From NCBI RefSeq assembly GCF_009849585.1, contig NZ_VCRN01000019.1:21736-85735 (forward strand): 64,000 nt of DNA. Direction: 5' to 3'. The notes beneath the pieces are model-generated. The model saw nothing but the letters and a program-made list of their open reading frames with translations, was not told the origin of the DNA and did not search any database. Origin of the DNA: Bacillus sp. ZZV12-4809. GTDB lineage: Bacteria; Bacillota; Bacilli; Bacillales; Cytobacillaceae. This document shows, one piece after another, positions 34,431 through 43,500 of this stretch. Position 1 is the first letter of the stretch. Each line of letters opens with the position of its first letter. A program made the position numbers and the translations under genes.

Positions 34431-35035
34431 CTATGTTCCTCCCTCTTACTTGCCGTTTCGAGAAAATCTCTCATTTTCTTCAAAGCCCTCGCATGACTTT
34501 TTGAAACTGCCTGCTGGGATCGATTTAATTTATGGGCTATCTCTGAGTCGGTCAAACCATGAAGATAGGCCAAACTTATAATTTGGCGCTGATTTTCCGT
34601 CAATTGCCGATACCCCTCGTATAGCCAATAATTCGTAAGCTGGTCCTCGATCCCGAATGACATCTCAATCTCACTAAGTTCGTTCTTGAACTCTGTTGTC
34701 GCCAGCACATCGAGGAGTGATGTTTCTGTTTCGCTGCTCAAAGGTTTATCCAAGATCAATCTAAACCTATCAGTATTTTGTCTATGCCTCTTATCAAAGT
34801 TGATGGAGTGAAAATGAATGGTCTTAGATAGATAGCTAGTAAACCTGATCCGAAAGTAAAATTCCTTAAACGATTCATCTAATTGATGGATTAAATGATC
34901 GTTTGGGCCTTCAATTACCTGTTTTAATAGCTCCATATTTTCCGGAATGGCCAAAAATGAATGAATGATAGAGTTTTTCAATTGATCTTCGTTCGCCTTC
35001 AAATACCCTGTCAAATCCGTCGATAAATTGCGCAT
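34427..35035 (-). CDS. sigO: SigO-like sigma factor (region 4 partner)
   Basis: The 202-aa protein carries a sigma region 4 helix-turn-helix (YRQLTENQRQIISLAYLHGL, then TDSEIAHKLNRSQQAVSKSH) but lacks a normal region 2, which is supplied by the next gene. GGAAGGTGG precedes; ATG 35035 or TTG 35041 are both possible, and the frame extends to 35086. Together with RsoA- and YvrJ-like genes it copies the B. subtilis sigO-rsoA-yvrJ arrangement. Confidence 0.78.
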   Translation of the reverse strand: MRNLSTDLTGYLKANEDQLKNSIIHSFLAIPENMELLKQVIEGPNDHLIHQLDESFKEFYFRIRFTSYLSKTIHFHSINFDKRHRQNTDRFRLILDKPLSSETETSLLDVLATTEFKNELSEIEMSFGIEDQLTNYWLYEGYRQLTENQRQIISLAYLHGLTDSEIAHKLNRSQQAVSKSHARALKKMRDFLETASKREEHR

Positions 35036-35185
35036 TTTCAAACGCCCACCTTCCTTTTCGGAACGTACGTTCGTATTGATGACCAAAAAAAATAGGTCTT
35101 TCCTATTTGACTAGCTTTACCTCTCTTAAATTGTACCAAAATTTTGTATAATTTTGGAGAATTTACGCAGACGATTTCATTTATC

Positions 35186-35341
35186 CTAATTTTTGTTTAT
35201 GACCTCCGCTAATTTCAGTATGACTTCTTCTAACTTTTCCAGTTTCCTCTCAAACCTCAAAAAGAGGTAGATCGTAATCACAATAGGGAATCCAAAGTTG
35301 CCCAGAATAGTAGTCCATAAAGGAATATCGATTGTACTCAT
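35186..35341 (-). CDS. yvrJ: YvrJ-like small membrane protein
   Basis: The 51-aa protein starts at ATG 35341 (GAGAGG upstream): one membrane helix (LGNFGFPIVITIYLFLRF) followed by a charged helix (ERKLEKLEEVILKLAEV). This matches YvrJ of the B. subtilis SigO regulon and the general plan of BhlA/UviB holin-like peptides. A TGCCGAACG element lies 51-59 bp upstream. Confidence 0.8.
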   Translation of the reverse strand: MSTIDIPLWTTILGNFGFPIVITIYLFLRFERKLEKLEEVILKLAEVINKN

Positions 35342-35391
35342 AAAAAATCCTCTCTTTATGCTTATTTTTTTCCTACCTAGTAGATAAAGAA

Positions 35392-35400
35392 CGTTCGGCA
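35392..35400 (-). promoter_or_regulatory. Shared upstream element TGCCGAACG before yvrJ
   Basis: The 9-mer TGCCGAACG occurs on the minus strand here and again at 35906-35914, in each case before a gene that neighbours the SigO/RsoA-like pair. It may be part of the promoter recognised by this sigma factor; this is an inference from two occurrences. Confidence 0.4.
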
Positions 35401-35435
35401 CTAGATTTTACAACCCTTAACACGATTTTTTTATA

Positions 35436-35476
35436 TAAAAAACCTCCCAGGCAAAAAATCACATGAGAGGTTCCTT
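35436..35476 (-). terminator. Terminator after the Cys-rich protein gene
   Basis: GAACCTCTC and the complementary GGGAGGTT form a stem followed by TTTTTTATAT on the minus strand. Confidence 0.65.
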
Positions 35477-35518
35477 TTCTTATTCTCGTGTCGTCACACA
35501 GCTGGGAATAGCAGGCGT

Positions 35519-35836
35519 TTAGTGTCTAAACACTGGCGAATAGCAAACGCGCGCCCCAGACGCATTTGGCTCTACTTTTAGGCGATAGTCAAAATTGTTC
35601 CTAGATAAATTGAATGTTTGGGAGATCCCATCGTTACTGTATCCGGTGCGTGATCCTGAATCAAACCACTGCCCGATATTATGATCCCATCGTTGCAATG
35701 TCATCGTGTATTTGAATGTACATGGGGTATTCACACGGACACTGCCAGAGATAGCACTTGCTGAGTAAGATGAACCGCAGACGGTCACCCTTGTTTCACT
35801 TGAACAGATACCTGGATACGTTTCTTTACATGCCAT
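35519..35836 (-). CDS. Small Cys-containing protein, 105 aa, unknown
   Basis: The start is ATG 35836 with AAGGAG upstream. The product begins MACKETYPGICSSETRVTVC and has five cysteines, many Ser/Thr/Asn and an even beta-strand pattern, like small secreted lectin- or toxin-type proteins, but it has no signal peptide. It forms its own unit with TGCCGAACG upstream and a terminator after, between the sigma module and unknown genes. It may be a target of the SigO-like factor, released by the holin-like YvrJ. Confidence 0.6.
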   Translation of the reverse strand: MACKETYPGICSSETRVTVCGSSYSASAISGSVRVNTPCTFKYTMTLQRWDHNIGQWFDSGSRTGYSNDGISQTFNLSRNNFDYRLKVEPNASGARVCYSPVFRH

Positions 35837-35905
35837 TTTGTTCCACACTCCTTAATTTTTTTGGTTACGTAATCATAAAGAGCCATGCCGGTTCCTTTTC
35901 ACAAC

Positions 35906-35914
35906 CGTTCGGCA
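35906..35914 (-). promoter_or_regulatory. Shared upstream element TGCCGAACG before the Cys-rich gene
   Basis: Second occurrence of TGCCGAACG, 70-78 bp before the start codon of the 105-aa gene. Flanking bases (AACGGTTGTG against AACGTTCTTT) are only partly similar. Confidence 0.4.
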
Positions 35915-36097
35915 AAACTTTTTTATGATCGGTATTTTGTACTTGGGTAATAACAAAAGAGAAGCCAAATTGAACCCTGTATAATTAAAGAACGTAAAAA
36001 AGAACCAAGGAACTCTTCTCAGTTCTTTGCTCTGCCAATTTAATTTCATCATGGATTTTGTCTATTTTTTGGGAAAATATATTGGTGAGGTGATTAG

Positions 36098-36244
36098 ATG
36101 GAATTTAATTTTGAAATTATCAAACAATCATATAATGTTTTAAAGGTGGATTACCGCCAAGACGAAGGTAAAACGTATTTTGTATATGGATATCGAAATG
36201 ATGAGGCAGAATACGTCCCCTCAGTTTTTTTAAACTCTGGGTAG
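36098..36244 (+). CDS. Small protein, 48 aa, unknown
   Basis: A short frame starts MEFNFEIIKQSYNVLKVDYR, with GGTGAGGTG upstream of the ATG. The pattern suggests a small beta-rich domain. It is the only plus-strand gene in this stretch. No family is recognised. Confidence 0.5.
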   Translation: MEFNFEIIKQSYNVLKVDYRQDEGKTYFVYGYRNDEAEYVPSVFLNSG

Positions 36245-36383
36245 TGTCCATCCTCAATGAACTTTTCCATTAATCTTGCAGCTGGTATTCTACTCATTTC
36301 TTTCACTTCATTAGGTTCCCTAATCTAGTATTGGGAACCTGAGAATAAGTTCCCCACTAGAAAGGGAGTATGGAGTTCTAAGA

Positions 36384-36764
36384 TTAAGCCACTAAAACAA
36401 TGACCTCTGGTTCAAAAATTGACCAAGTTAAGAAATCTTTCTTGGCTTGTTCCTGGTTTTCTGCATATAAGTAAACGGTTTCATGAAGTATACAATAGTA
36501 AGAGATTTGATACAGAGATAAAGGTCTCCAGTTTCCCGCTTGTTCTGCATGTTCAATCTCCTGCAGTTGGTTTTTGATCTTTTCATCTCCAATAATGTTT
36601 CCATGTTCTATGCGTAGAGATATAGTATTTTCAGGTCCCATAACTACAACTAAAGGACAATTTCGTACTGTATGAAGAAAGCTACACAAATTATCCTCGT
36701 TCACAATTACATCCTTAGCAAACTTATGGCCGCTTAGTAAAACTCTATAAATAATTGACTCCAT
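36384..36764 (-). CDS. Hypothetical protein, 126 aa
   Basis: Third gene of a compact minus-strand trio (37729 to 36384). It is a soluble-looking protein with no signal peptide and no recognised domain; residues 1-50 suggest a beta-alpha fold (VVVMGPENTISLRIEHGNII). It has GGAGGGG upstream of the ATG. Transcription probably starts before the leader RNA at 37844-37966. Confidence 0.6.
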   Translation of the reverse strand: MESIIYRVLLSGHKFAKDVIVNEDNLCSFLHTVRNCPLVVVMGPENTISLRIEHGNIIGDEKIKNQLQEIEHAEQAGNWRPLSLYQISYYCILHETVYLYAENQEQAKKDFLTWSIFEPEVIVLVA

Positions 36765-36782
36765 TTTTTAATCCCCTCCAGG

Positions 36783-37199
36783 TTAATAAGTAATTGAAAG
36801 TTCAGTATCAGATAAAAGCTCAGAAGAAACTGAACGAATGTCTCTACCATGTTTAGCCTTTAAAATTTGGCGTACATGCATATCATTAACAGCTGATAAT
36901 ACTTCCTTTTCCATGACCCAACCCTCTGTTTTATGAACATAGAAGGAAACCTGGTAAGCATTCCGATGGCACCTATCCCCGTTAAAGAATTCCTGGCTAG
37001 GTAATACAGCAGATACTTTATCAAGTTTAAGAAAAATGGGTGGTTTATCTTCTCCTTGCTGAACATCAATCCACGCTGGCTCATTTAATATGAGATGATG
37101 AATATGAATATTGCCCTGAATTACGACTTCACCATTTCGATAAATCTTTTCAGAAGTAACAATAAACTGCGTTGCATCTTTGGTGTAAAACTCAACCAT
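36783..37199 (-). CDS. Hypothetical protein, 138 aa
   Basis: Middle gene of the trio; its ATG overlaps the stop of the upstream gene (TAATG). The product is beta-rich in its first half (MVEFYTKDATQFIVTSEKIY) with a Lys/Arg-rich C-terminus. No known family. Confidence 0.6.
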   Translation of the reverse strand: MVEFYTKDATQFIVTSEKIYRNGEVVIQGNIHIHHLILNEPAWIDVQQGEDKPPIFLKLDKVSAVLPSQEFFNGDRCHRNAYQVSFYVHKTEGWVMEKEVLSAVNDMHVRQILKAKHGRDIRSVSSELLSDTELSITY

Positions 37200-37729
37200 T
37201 ATGCGATATCCTCCCTTTGAAACGAAAACAGATTGAAATCATTCGGCTGCAGTTCTTCCCGAATAAGATCAATCTGTTTTATACAATCCGCCAATATTAG
37301 TTTTTTATTTTTTCTGCTATGAATTTTAATTGTCACTGAGTCATTTACTAGAACAATGTTAATTCCATCTTTGAAAAATAGCCCTCTCGCATCTATCATT
37401 TTAAATGATGGCCTTTTACGCATCTCTTTCATCCAATTAGCATGGAACATTGATGGATGTTCAAGTATAAATTCAATCCCTGTTACATATGCACCGAGGC
37501 ATCCTAAAGATAGATCAAATAAATACAACCCTCCAGATAAATCACAATTAAATGTAATTCGATACCCTTTTAGCGAAGTTCTAGGCTGGTTTTCAAATGG
37601 CTCAATACGAAAAGTTGAACCATCAATAGCCCATTCAAATCCATTTCTCACCTGTTTGAAGTGGATACTCTTTAAAGCTTTTCCTAACTGTTCAGGCTCA
37701 ATCGGAGCAAAGCATGTTAACTTAAACAT
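37199..37729 (-). CDS. Hypothetical protein, 176 aa, behind a structured leader RNA
   Basis: The start is set at ATG 37729, which follows GGAGGAG by 7 nt; the frame also extends to 37744. The sequence (MFKLTCFAPIEPEQLGKALK) lacks recognised motifs. It is the first gene after copy 2 of the leader RNA and is coupled to the next gene. Confidence 0.62.
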   Translation of the reverse strand: MFKLTCFAPIEPEQLGKALKSIHFKQVRNGFEWAIDGSTFRIEPFENQPRTSLKGYRITFNCDLSGGLYLFDLSLGCLGAYVTGIEFILEHPSMFHANWMKEMRKRPSFKMIDARGLFFKDGINIVLVNDSVTIKIHSRKNKKLILADCIKQIDLIREELQPNDFNLFSFQREDIA

Positions 37730-37843
37730 AACAATCTCCTCCATTTCGCCAGAAAAAATTAGCCTTTGTTTTAAACATTAACAACACAACCCTTCTATAA
37801 AGTTTTTACTTTATAGTTTTAATGATTCTAATGGGCCCCCTCT

Positions 37844-37966
37844 AAAACGCAAAAAAACGCCCTTTAGAATGTTCTAAAATAAACACAAAAATAGTGTTTT
37901 CTAGATCATCCCAAAGGACGCATATGTTTTATATAAGGACCTGCTAACCTAAATATGGTTGCAATA
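37844..37966 (-). ncRNA. Structured leader RNA motif, copy 2
   Basis: Minus strand order: AACC-loop-GGTT hairpin, TTAGCAGG, stem strand GCGTCCTTT, inner hairpin AACAC/GTGTT, stem strand AAAGGGCGT, then TTTTTTT. Compared with copy 1, stem changes are compensated (T-G to C-G and so on). It lies 115 bp before the 176-aa gene. Confidence 0.65.
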
Positions 37967-38023
37967 AAATTACAAAATCAATAAAAACTATAGTTTGATT
38001 TTACCATTTCTCACCATCCTAGT

Positions 38024-38359
38024 TCAAGCTTTTAAAATGTTATGACAAGCTTCCACAAACTTTTGTTCATCTGCAGAAATCTCCAGTAAGTACTCAGCTT
38101 CTTCTTTTGTAATGTATACTTGTTGGTCTACCCCTTCCTCATAAGACAAATTTAACCCTGTTAGATTTTGTTCATTAAATTCATTAATATAAGATGTCAA
38201 AATTTCAGGAGTAGTAAGAGAAATACCGTTCTTTATTTCTTTTTCCTCTTTTGTTATATAAATGAGTTCAATAAGGTTATTATTTTCTTCATTTCTAAAA
38301 ATTGTTCTCTTTATATAAAATAGTACATTTAAAATGACTTCTTGTTTCAATTCTATCAT
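38024..38359 (-). CDS. Hypothetical protein, 111 aa
   Basis: An acidic, helix-rich protein (EVILNVLFYIKRTIFRNEEN) with no recognised domain. The ATG at 38359 has AAAGGATG upstream. It lies just upstream of leader RNA copy 2 on the same strand. Confidence 0.6.
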   Translation of the reverse strand: MIELKQEVILNVLFYIKRTIFRNEENNNLIELIYITKEEKEIKNGISLTTPEILTSYINEFNEQNLTGLNLSYEEGVDQQVYITKEEAEYLLEISADEQKFVEACHNILKA

Positions 38360-39037
38360 CCTTTAACTATAGATTTTCTTAGTTTTAATTTACAAGATGA
38401 ATGTAGGTTTAATTGTATTTTTTCACAATAAATTAGAGTACAAATTTAAAATCAGTTGCTATCAGTGGTTATTTTCCAATTGATTTATCTGGTTTTTTAA
38501 ATGATCAGTAGGATAAACCTGATGATACTCTACTTTATCTTAAGCTAATTATTCCCCCTAATAATATAAGGTTCCATAAAATTTAAGATACTTTTGTTTA
38601 ATAAAGTATACTAAAAAATTCCTTTTCTTAATAGCGAACACAAGTTCGTGATTGCATAAAATGTTAAACTAGAATGGCTAATTTATAATACATTTATCCT
38701 TTTCTAGAGTAAATATTTTCTTGCAACAATTTTTTAGGACTTTATGCATATCTGATACTTACCCTCTAATTTGTTTATCAAACTTCAGTTCTCGATCAAT
38801 ATACCTACTGCATTTTCCTAGATATTTCAATTAGTTATTCAATAAAAGTGGAAAACAACTAAAAAAATAGGAAATTCTTTAATAAAAGTTCAATTTCTTG
38901 AACTATATTGTTTTTATTGATGCTTTATCTGTAAATTTCATACCCGTTCATCGACAAACTCCCCTACACACAACTTACAATATATTACTAAAGATAGTAA
39001 AATATACATATAACTTGTTATAGGAAGGGGGGAGGAA
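38360..39037. other. AT-rich intergenic stretch before the RRNPP-like regulator
   Basis: No gene of useful size is seen. It contains one clear dyad (38887-38904) and AT-rich promoter-like sequence close to 39000. It separates the divergent unknown gene (38359) and the regulator gene (39038). Confidence 0.5.
38887..38904. promoter_or_regulatory. Candidate operator: AGTTCAA-4-TTGAACT dyad
   Basis: Perfect 7-bp arms around TTTC, 134 bp before the XRE-TPR regulator start. It is the kind of site a dimeric HTH regulator would bind, possibly the adjacent RRNPP-like protein; no second copy was seen in the window. Confidence 0.4.
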
Positions 39038-40306
39038 ATGCTTGAGAAGTTTACCTTTGGCCAACAGATTAAATATGTACGAACAATAAAGAAAATAAAC
39101 CAAAATGAACTAGCAAAGGGAATTTGTTCGATTTCATATCTATCTAAGATAGAAAACGGAGTCATTTACCCGAGTGAAGAAATTAAAAATTTATTAATTA
39201 AGAAATTAGGTATTGAGGATAGCACTCTTAACAATGAATTTGGAGAAAGAGAGATTCAAGAATTTTATAACTTTCTGCTAAATAAGGACATACAAAATGC
39301 AGAGAAAGTTTATAAGGAACTTTTAAATAAGGACTTTTCAGAAGCGTTAAATTTGAGATTTGAAGTTATTTCTATTTTCTACTTTGTGGAAAGAAAGCAG
39401 TTTAAAGAACTCCCCCAATTGATACAATCAATTTTTTCAAAAGAAGCCCAGCTTCCATCTGAGTTAAGATATTTCTTTTATAAAGCATTAGGTTATTATT
39501 ACTACCACACCCAAAAGGCAGAGAAGTCATTATATTTCTTTGAAAAATCAGTGAGCCTAGTTACGATGTTTACGTTAAATAATTTAGAAATAGCTGACCT
39601 ATACTATGCTTACTCGCTCGCTGCCGCAAGATTGAAAAAAACCGCTATTTGTTTAAAATATTGTCAATCAGCACTAGAGATTTACCAGGAGCTTTATCTT
39701 CTAAAGAGATGTGTGGACTGTCATGTTTTATTAGGGATTACTCATCGAAGGAATAATAATATGGAGGAAGCAATTTCTCAGTATAAAACCGCTTTAGACT
39801 TAGCTGGCCAGATACATTACAAAGATATTTCCTTAACAATCCAGCATAATTTAGGCTTTCTGTACGGTGTCATCGGAGAGCTAGATAAAGCAATTGATCT
39901 TTTTCAAGAAATTTTAAGTAAGGAAGATCAATTGACCCCTTATGTTCACGTTCAAACTATCCTTTCTTTAGTTAAGGAACTACATAAAAGAAATAACAAT
40001 AAAGAGGCATTTCAGCTAGTTCAAAAAGGCTTTGAATTGTTGATTAAACACCCTGACTTAAAAAATCAGTTTTATTTAGAATTTAACTTTTATAATCTAT
40101 TATTGCTTGATAAATATGAAGAATTACAGAAATTATTGTTCTCTAAAGTAGTTCCCGCGTTAGAAATGGAAAAAAAATATTTTTCCTTATCTAATTACTG
40201 TCTGTTTCTGGGGGATCACTATTATGCTAATGGAAAATATAAAAATGCTGCTAAATATTTTGCGTATTCAAGAGAATTTCTTAATAAATCAAACCTAACC
40301 AAATAA
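39038..40306 (+). CDS. RRNPP-like regulator: XRE-type HTH plus TPR domain
   Basis: The 422-aa protein has an N-terminal HTH (TFGQQIKYVRTIKKINQNEL, then ISYLSKIENGVIYPSEE) and a TPR-rich helical domain to the end (ALGYYYYHTQKAEKSLYFFE, LGFLYGVIGELDKAIDLF). This is the layout of PlcR/NprR/PrgX-type peptide-responsive regulators. GGAAGGGGGGAGG precedes the ATG. A short secreted-peptide gene starts 12 bp after its stop, as in RRNPP quorum-sensing pairs. The regulated genes are not known; pilus or surface genes nearby are candidates. Confidence 0.85.
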   Translation: MLEKFTFGQQIKYVRTIKKINQNELAKGICSISYLSKIENGVIYPSEEIKNLLIKKLGIEDSTLNNEFGEREIQEFYNFLLNKDIQNAEKVYKELLNKDFSEALNLRFEVISIFYFVERKQFKELPQLIQSIFSKEAQLPSELRYFFYKALGYYYYHTQKAEKSLYFFEKSVSLVTMFTLNNLEIADLYYAYSLAAARLKKTAICLKYCQSALEIYQELYLLKRCVDCHVLLGITHRRNNNMEEAISQYKTALDLAGQIHYKDISLTIQHNLGFLYGVIGELDKAIDLFQEILSKEDQLTPYVHVQTILSLVKELHKRNNNKEAFQLVQKGFELLIKHPDLKNQFYLEFNFYNLLLLDKYEELQKLLFSKVVPALEMEKKYFSLSNYCLFLGDHYYANGKYKNAAKYFAYSREFLNKSNLTK

Positions 40307-40318
40307 AGGAGTGTCACC

Positions 40319-40510
40319 ATGAATAAAAAATTGCTTGTAACCTTTTCTATTACTATCGGATTGCTAATGAGCGGCTGCTCAACTGGAGCGAATTACTCTA
40401 TAGATATTCTAAATAATTCTGAGAACATTACAACTGCTAAAGACGATGAAATTCTCCCACCTCTGATTGTTACACCAAAGCCTAAACTTGAAAAGAAAAA
40501 TTATGTATAA
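40319..40510 (+). CDS. Lipoprotein-like signalling peptide precursor, 63 aa
   Basis: The product has a charged start (MNKKLL), a hydrophobic core and lipobox MSGC (VTFSITIGLLMSGC), then 43 polar residues ending KPKLEKKNYV. Its size, export signal and position 12 bp behind an RRNPP-type regulator fit a pheromone precursor. In enterococcal plasmids the peptide comes from the end of a lipoprotein signal sequence (here TIGLLMSG would be equivalent); in Bacillus it usually comes from the C-terminus. AAAGGAG is 8 nt upstream. Confidence 0.7.
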   Translation: MNKKLLVTFSITIGLLMSGCSTGANYSIDILNNSENITTAKDDEILPPLIVTPKPKLEKKNYV

Positions 40511-40517
40511 AAAGAAA

Positions 40518-40556
40518 AAACTCCATTGCTACATTTGGTAGCTGTGGAGTTTCTTT
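40518..40556. terminator. Terminator after the peptide gene
   Basis: AACTCCA..GCTAC pairs with GTAGC..TGGAGTT, with an A run before and TTCTTT after. It also serves the convergent surface-protein gene ending at 40562. Confidence 0.7.
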
Positions 40557-40561
40557 ATTGA

Positions 40562-43500
40562 TTAATACTTTCTATGAAGCTTAAACGCTTTATAAGAATC
40601 TGCAAGAATTTCTATTGGTACACTATCTTTTTTGATAACCCCGTTTGTATACTTTACTTCAAATTCAAAGATAGCCGGCCCTGGCTTTATATTTGTTGGG
40701 TATTCTATAAAAGCAGGGTCATACAACTCTCCTTTATAAAGAATTGAGGTAGTTTTTCCCAGGCTGACTGTTCTGTTAATTGATACAGAATTGGCCTGTG
40801 TTGCCTTTAGTGTACTTTTAACATATTCGATTGGGTATGGTGAAACATCAGCTTCTAACAAGAATTTTTCTCCGCTATAGAACTGATTATCTTTGTGACC
40901 TAATGACTGGTGTTTATTTTGCCAATCTGGGGTGTGTTTGACGTAACCTTTTAGGGTTAGAGGTTTTACATTCACCCAGGTTGTAACCTCAGTCTCATCA
41001 TATCCGTCATCGGAGGTTGCCCGGAATGTATATTTCTTATGTTTGGAAACAAAGCTGTAGCAATGTTTGGTATCGGAGACTACTTTTGTTTTAGTAAGTA
41101 CTGTCTTTTCAAATGTCCCCTCTTCTGTAACATAGATTTTCACATCCATTTTATGACCATCTGCATCATGAACCCTTACGCAAACATTAATTGTATCTCC
41201 TTCATAAGGATCAGTTGGGTCATACGTCAACGTAATTGTTGAAGGTCTGTTAACCACTTCGATTGTTTTAGTGATGGTGTCTGTAGCGTTATAGGTATCT
41301 TTAACAGTTTGTACTATGGTATAAACACCAATTAATTGCAAACCATTAAACGTAGGATTAGCAGCGGAAGAAGTAACTTTACTGCCATCAGGCTTCGTTA
41401 ACTCATAAACGTATGTTAATTTATCACCATCAATATCAGAAGCAGTAGATGTAATTTTAATTGATTCATTGTTAAAATATTTTGCTTTATCGGTATTGAA
41501 TCCTGCAGTAGGCGGTCTATTCACGACTTCTACCGATTTTGTAATGCTATCTGTTGCCCCTTCAGGATCCTTTACGGTTTGAGTAATAGTAAAGGTACCA
41601 GGCTTATCCAATCCAGTAAAAGAAGGATTAACGGAAGTACTGGTTACCTTAGTGCCATCTGCTTTTACAAGCACATAATGGTAAGTCAGTGGGTCTCCAT
41701 CCGGGTCAGTGGCAGTCGAAGTAACCTTAATGGTTCCATCACGATAATAGGTTGTTTTATCTGTATTAAACCCAGCTACTGGAGGGTTATTGAACTTATA
41801 AGCACCTTTATACGTAGTGGACACGTTACCAACATTATCTTCAGATTGTACATGAAGGTACCATTGCCCTTTTCCTGATTTCGTTACTACATAATTTGAG
41901 TTGGTTGACCAGGAAGACCACTGCGATTCAGTTGGAGTACTAGAGGATTGTGTCCAGACATATCGGGATCTTTTATAACCAGAATGAGCATCGTTAAATT
42001 TGAGTCGAACCTTAATGCTCTCCTTGCTCCAATCTCTACTAGAAAAATCAGCTGTATCTTCATTATTTCGGTATTGAATAACTGGTCCTGCATCATCAAC
42101 GCCAAGTTTCATATTTGTAGATTGATAACCTTTAGCCGATTCATCGATTACAACATTGCTAATATTGTCGACGTTATCTTGATAATAATATTGTATATCA
42201 TAAAGGTGGCCGTGTGTTTTGGGTACCACTGTCCAATTCACTTTTCCATAAGCTGTTTGTTCTTGTCTGTTAGCCGCTTCAATAACTGCGTGTGAACTTT
42301 TAAAGAACGAGTCCTGGTGATTAGTACTTTCACTAAAATAGTGGCTGGAACGCACATCGATATTGTTGCCTGCCAAACGTAAATATTGTCGCTTATTTCC
42401 AGAATCACCGTCATGTTGCATCAATTGTACTGTGACTTTATCATCAGAGTTTACCCAATAAACATTATTGTTAACGTATTTGGCACCGGTTAAGCTATGG
42501 GATATATGAGAAGGAGAAACGCTATCAACACGTAAATTCATACCTGTGTCTCCTTCACCGGTATCGTATCCTCTACCATTGTTTACATTATCAAAATAGT
42601 GATATTGGATATCGTAATTATGTCCATGTGTTTTTGGGGTAACATTCCATTTCACAGTACCATAATCAGTATTTTCGGTCCTATTAGCTTCATCGATAAC
42701 AAGGTGGTTACTTTTAATCCAATGGTTGTTATAATCTGAAGCAGCGGCGAAATCATGGCGAGATCTAACCTCAACCCCACTTCCTAATAATCTAAGATAT
42801 TGGTATTTGTTTCCGGAATGAGGGTCCCTTTGTCTTAATGTAATGGTTACTGATTCATTTTCTCTTACCCAGTAATCATTTCCGTTAATATATCTTGCCC
42901 CTGTAAGACTGTTTGTTATATTAGTCGGAGCGACGCCATCAACACTTAATTTAAGACCGGTATTTCCTGAGCCAGTATCATATCCTACAGCATTTCCCAC
43001 ATTATCAGTGTAATGGTACTGGACGTCATATGTATGGCCATGTGTTTTAGGAGTGACACTCCATTCGACTTTTCCATACTTGGTATTTTCAGTCCTTTTT
43101 GCTGCTTCAATTACTAAATGATTACTTTTGACCCAATGGTAGTTATGGTTAGTGGCATCAAAGAAATCATGTCGTGCTCGAACCTCAACCCCACTTCCAA
43201 GCATTCTTAAGAACTGATTTTTATTTCCTGATTCTTTATCGTATTGGCGGAGCATTACAGTCACCGTATCATTAGGTTGAACCCAATGATTACTGCCATC
43301 TCGATAACGATGATTAGTGATACTATCGGCAATATGTTCAGGTGGGTCGTTTTCAGTAATATATGATATTCTGGCCTGATCTCCTGAAAAGCGCCAATAA
43401 GAAGTGGCAGCCCATTTGGTTTTATTGCTATCTTTAGGGCTCCTTACTCCATACCATACAGCTGTTTGAGATTCCTCCGAATCAACACGAGTATAAGTCG

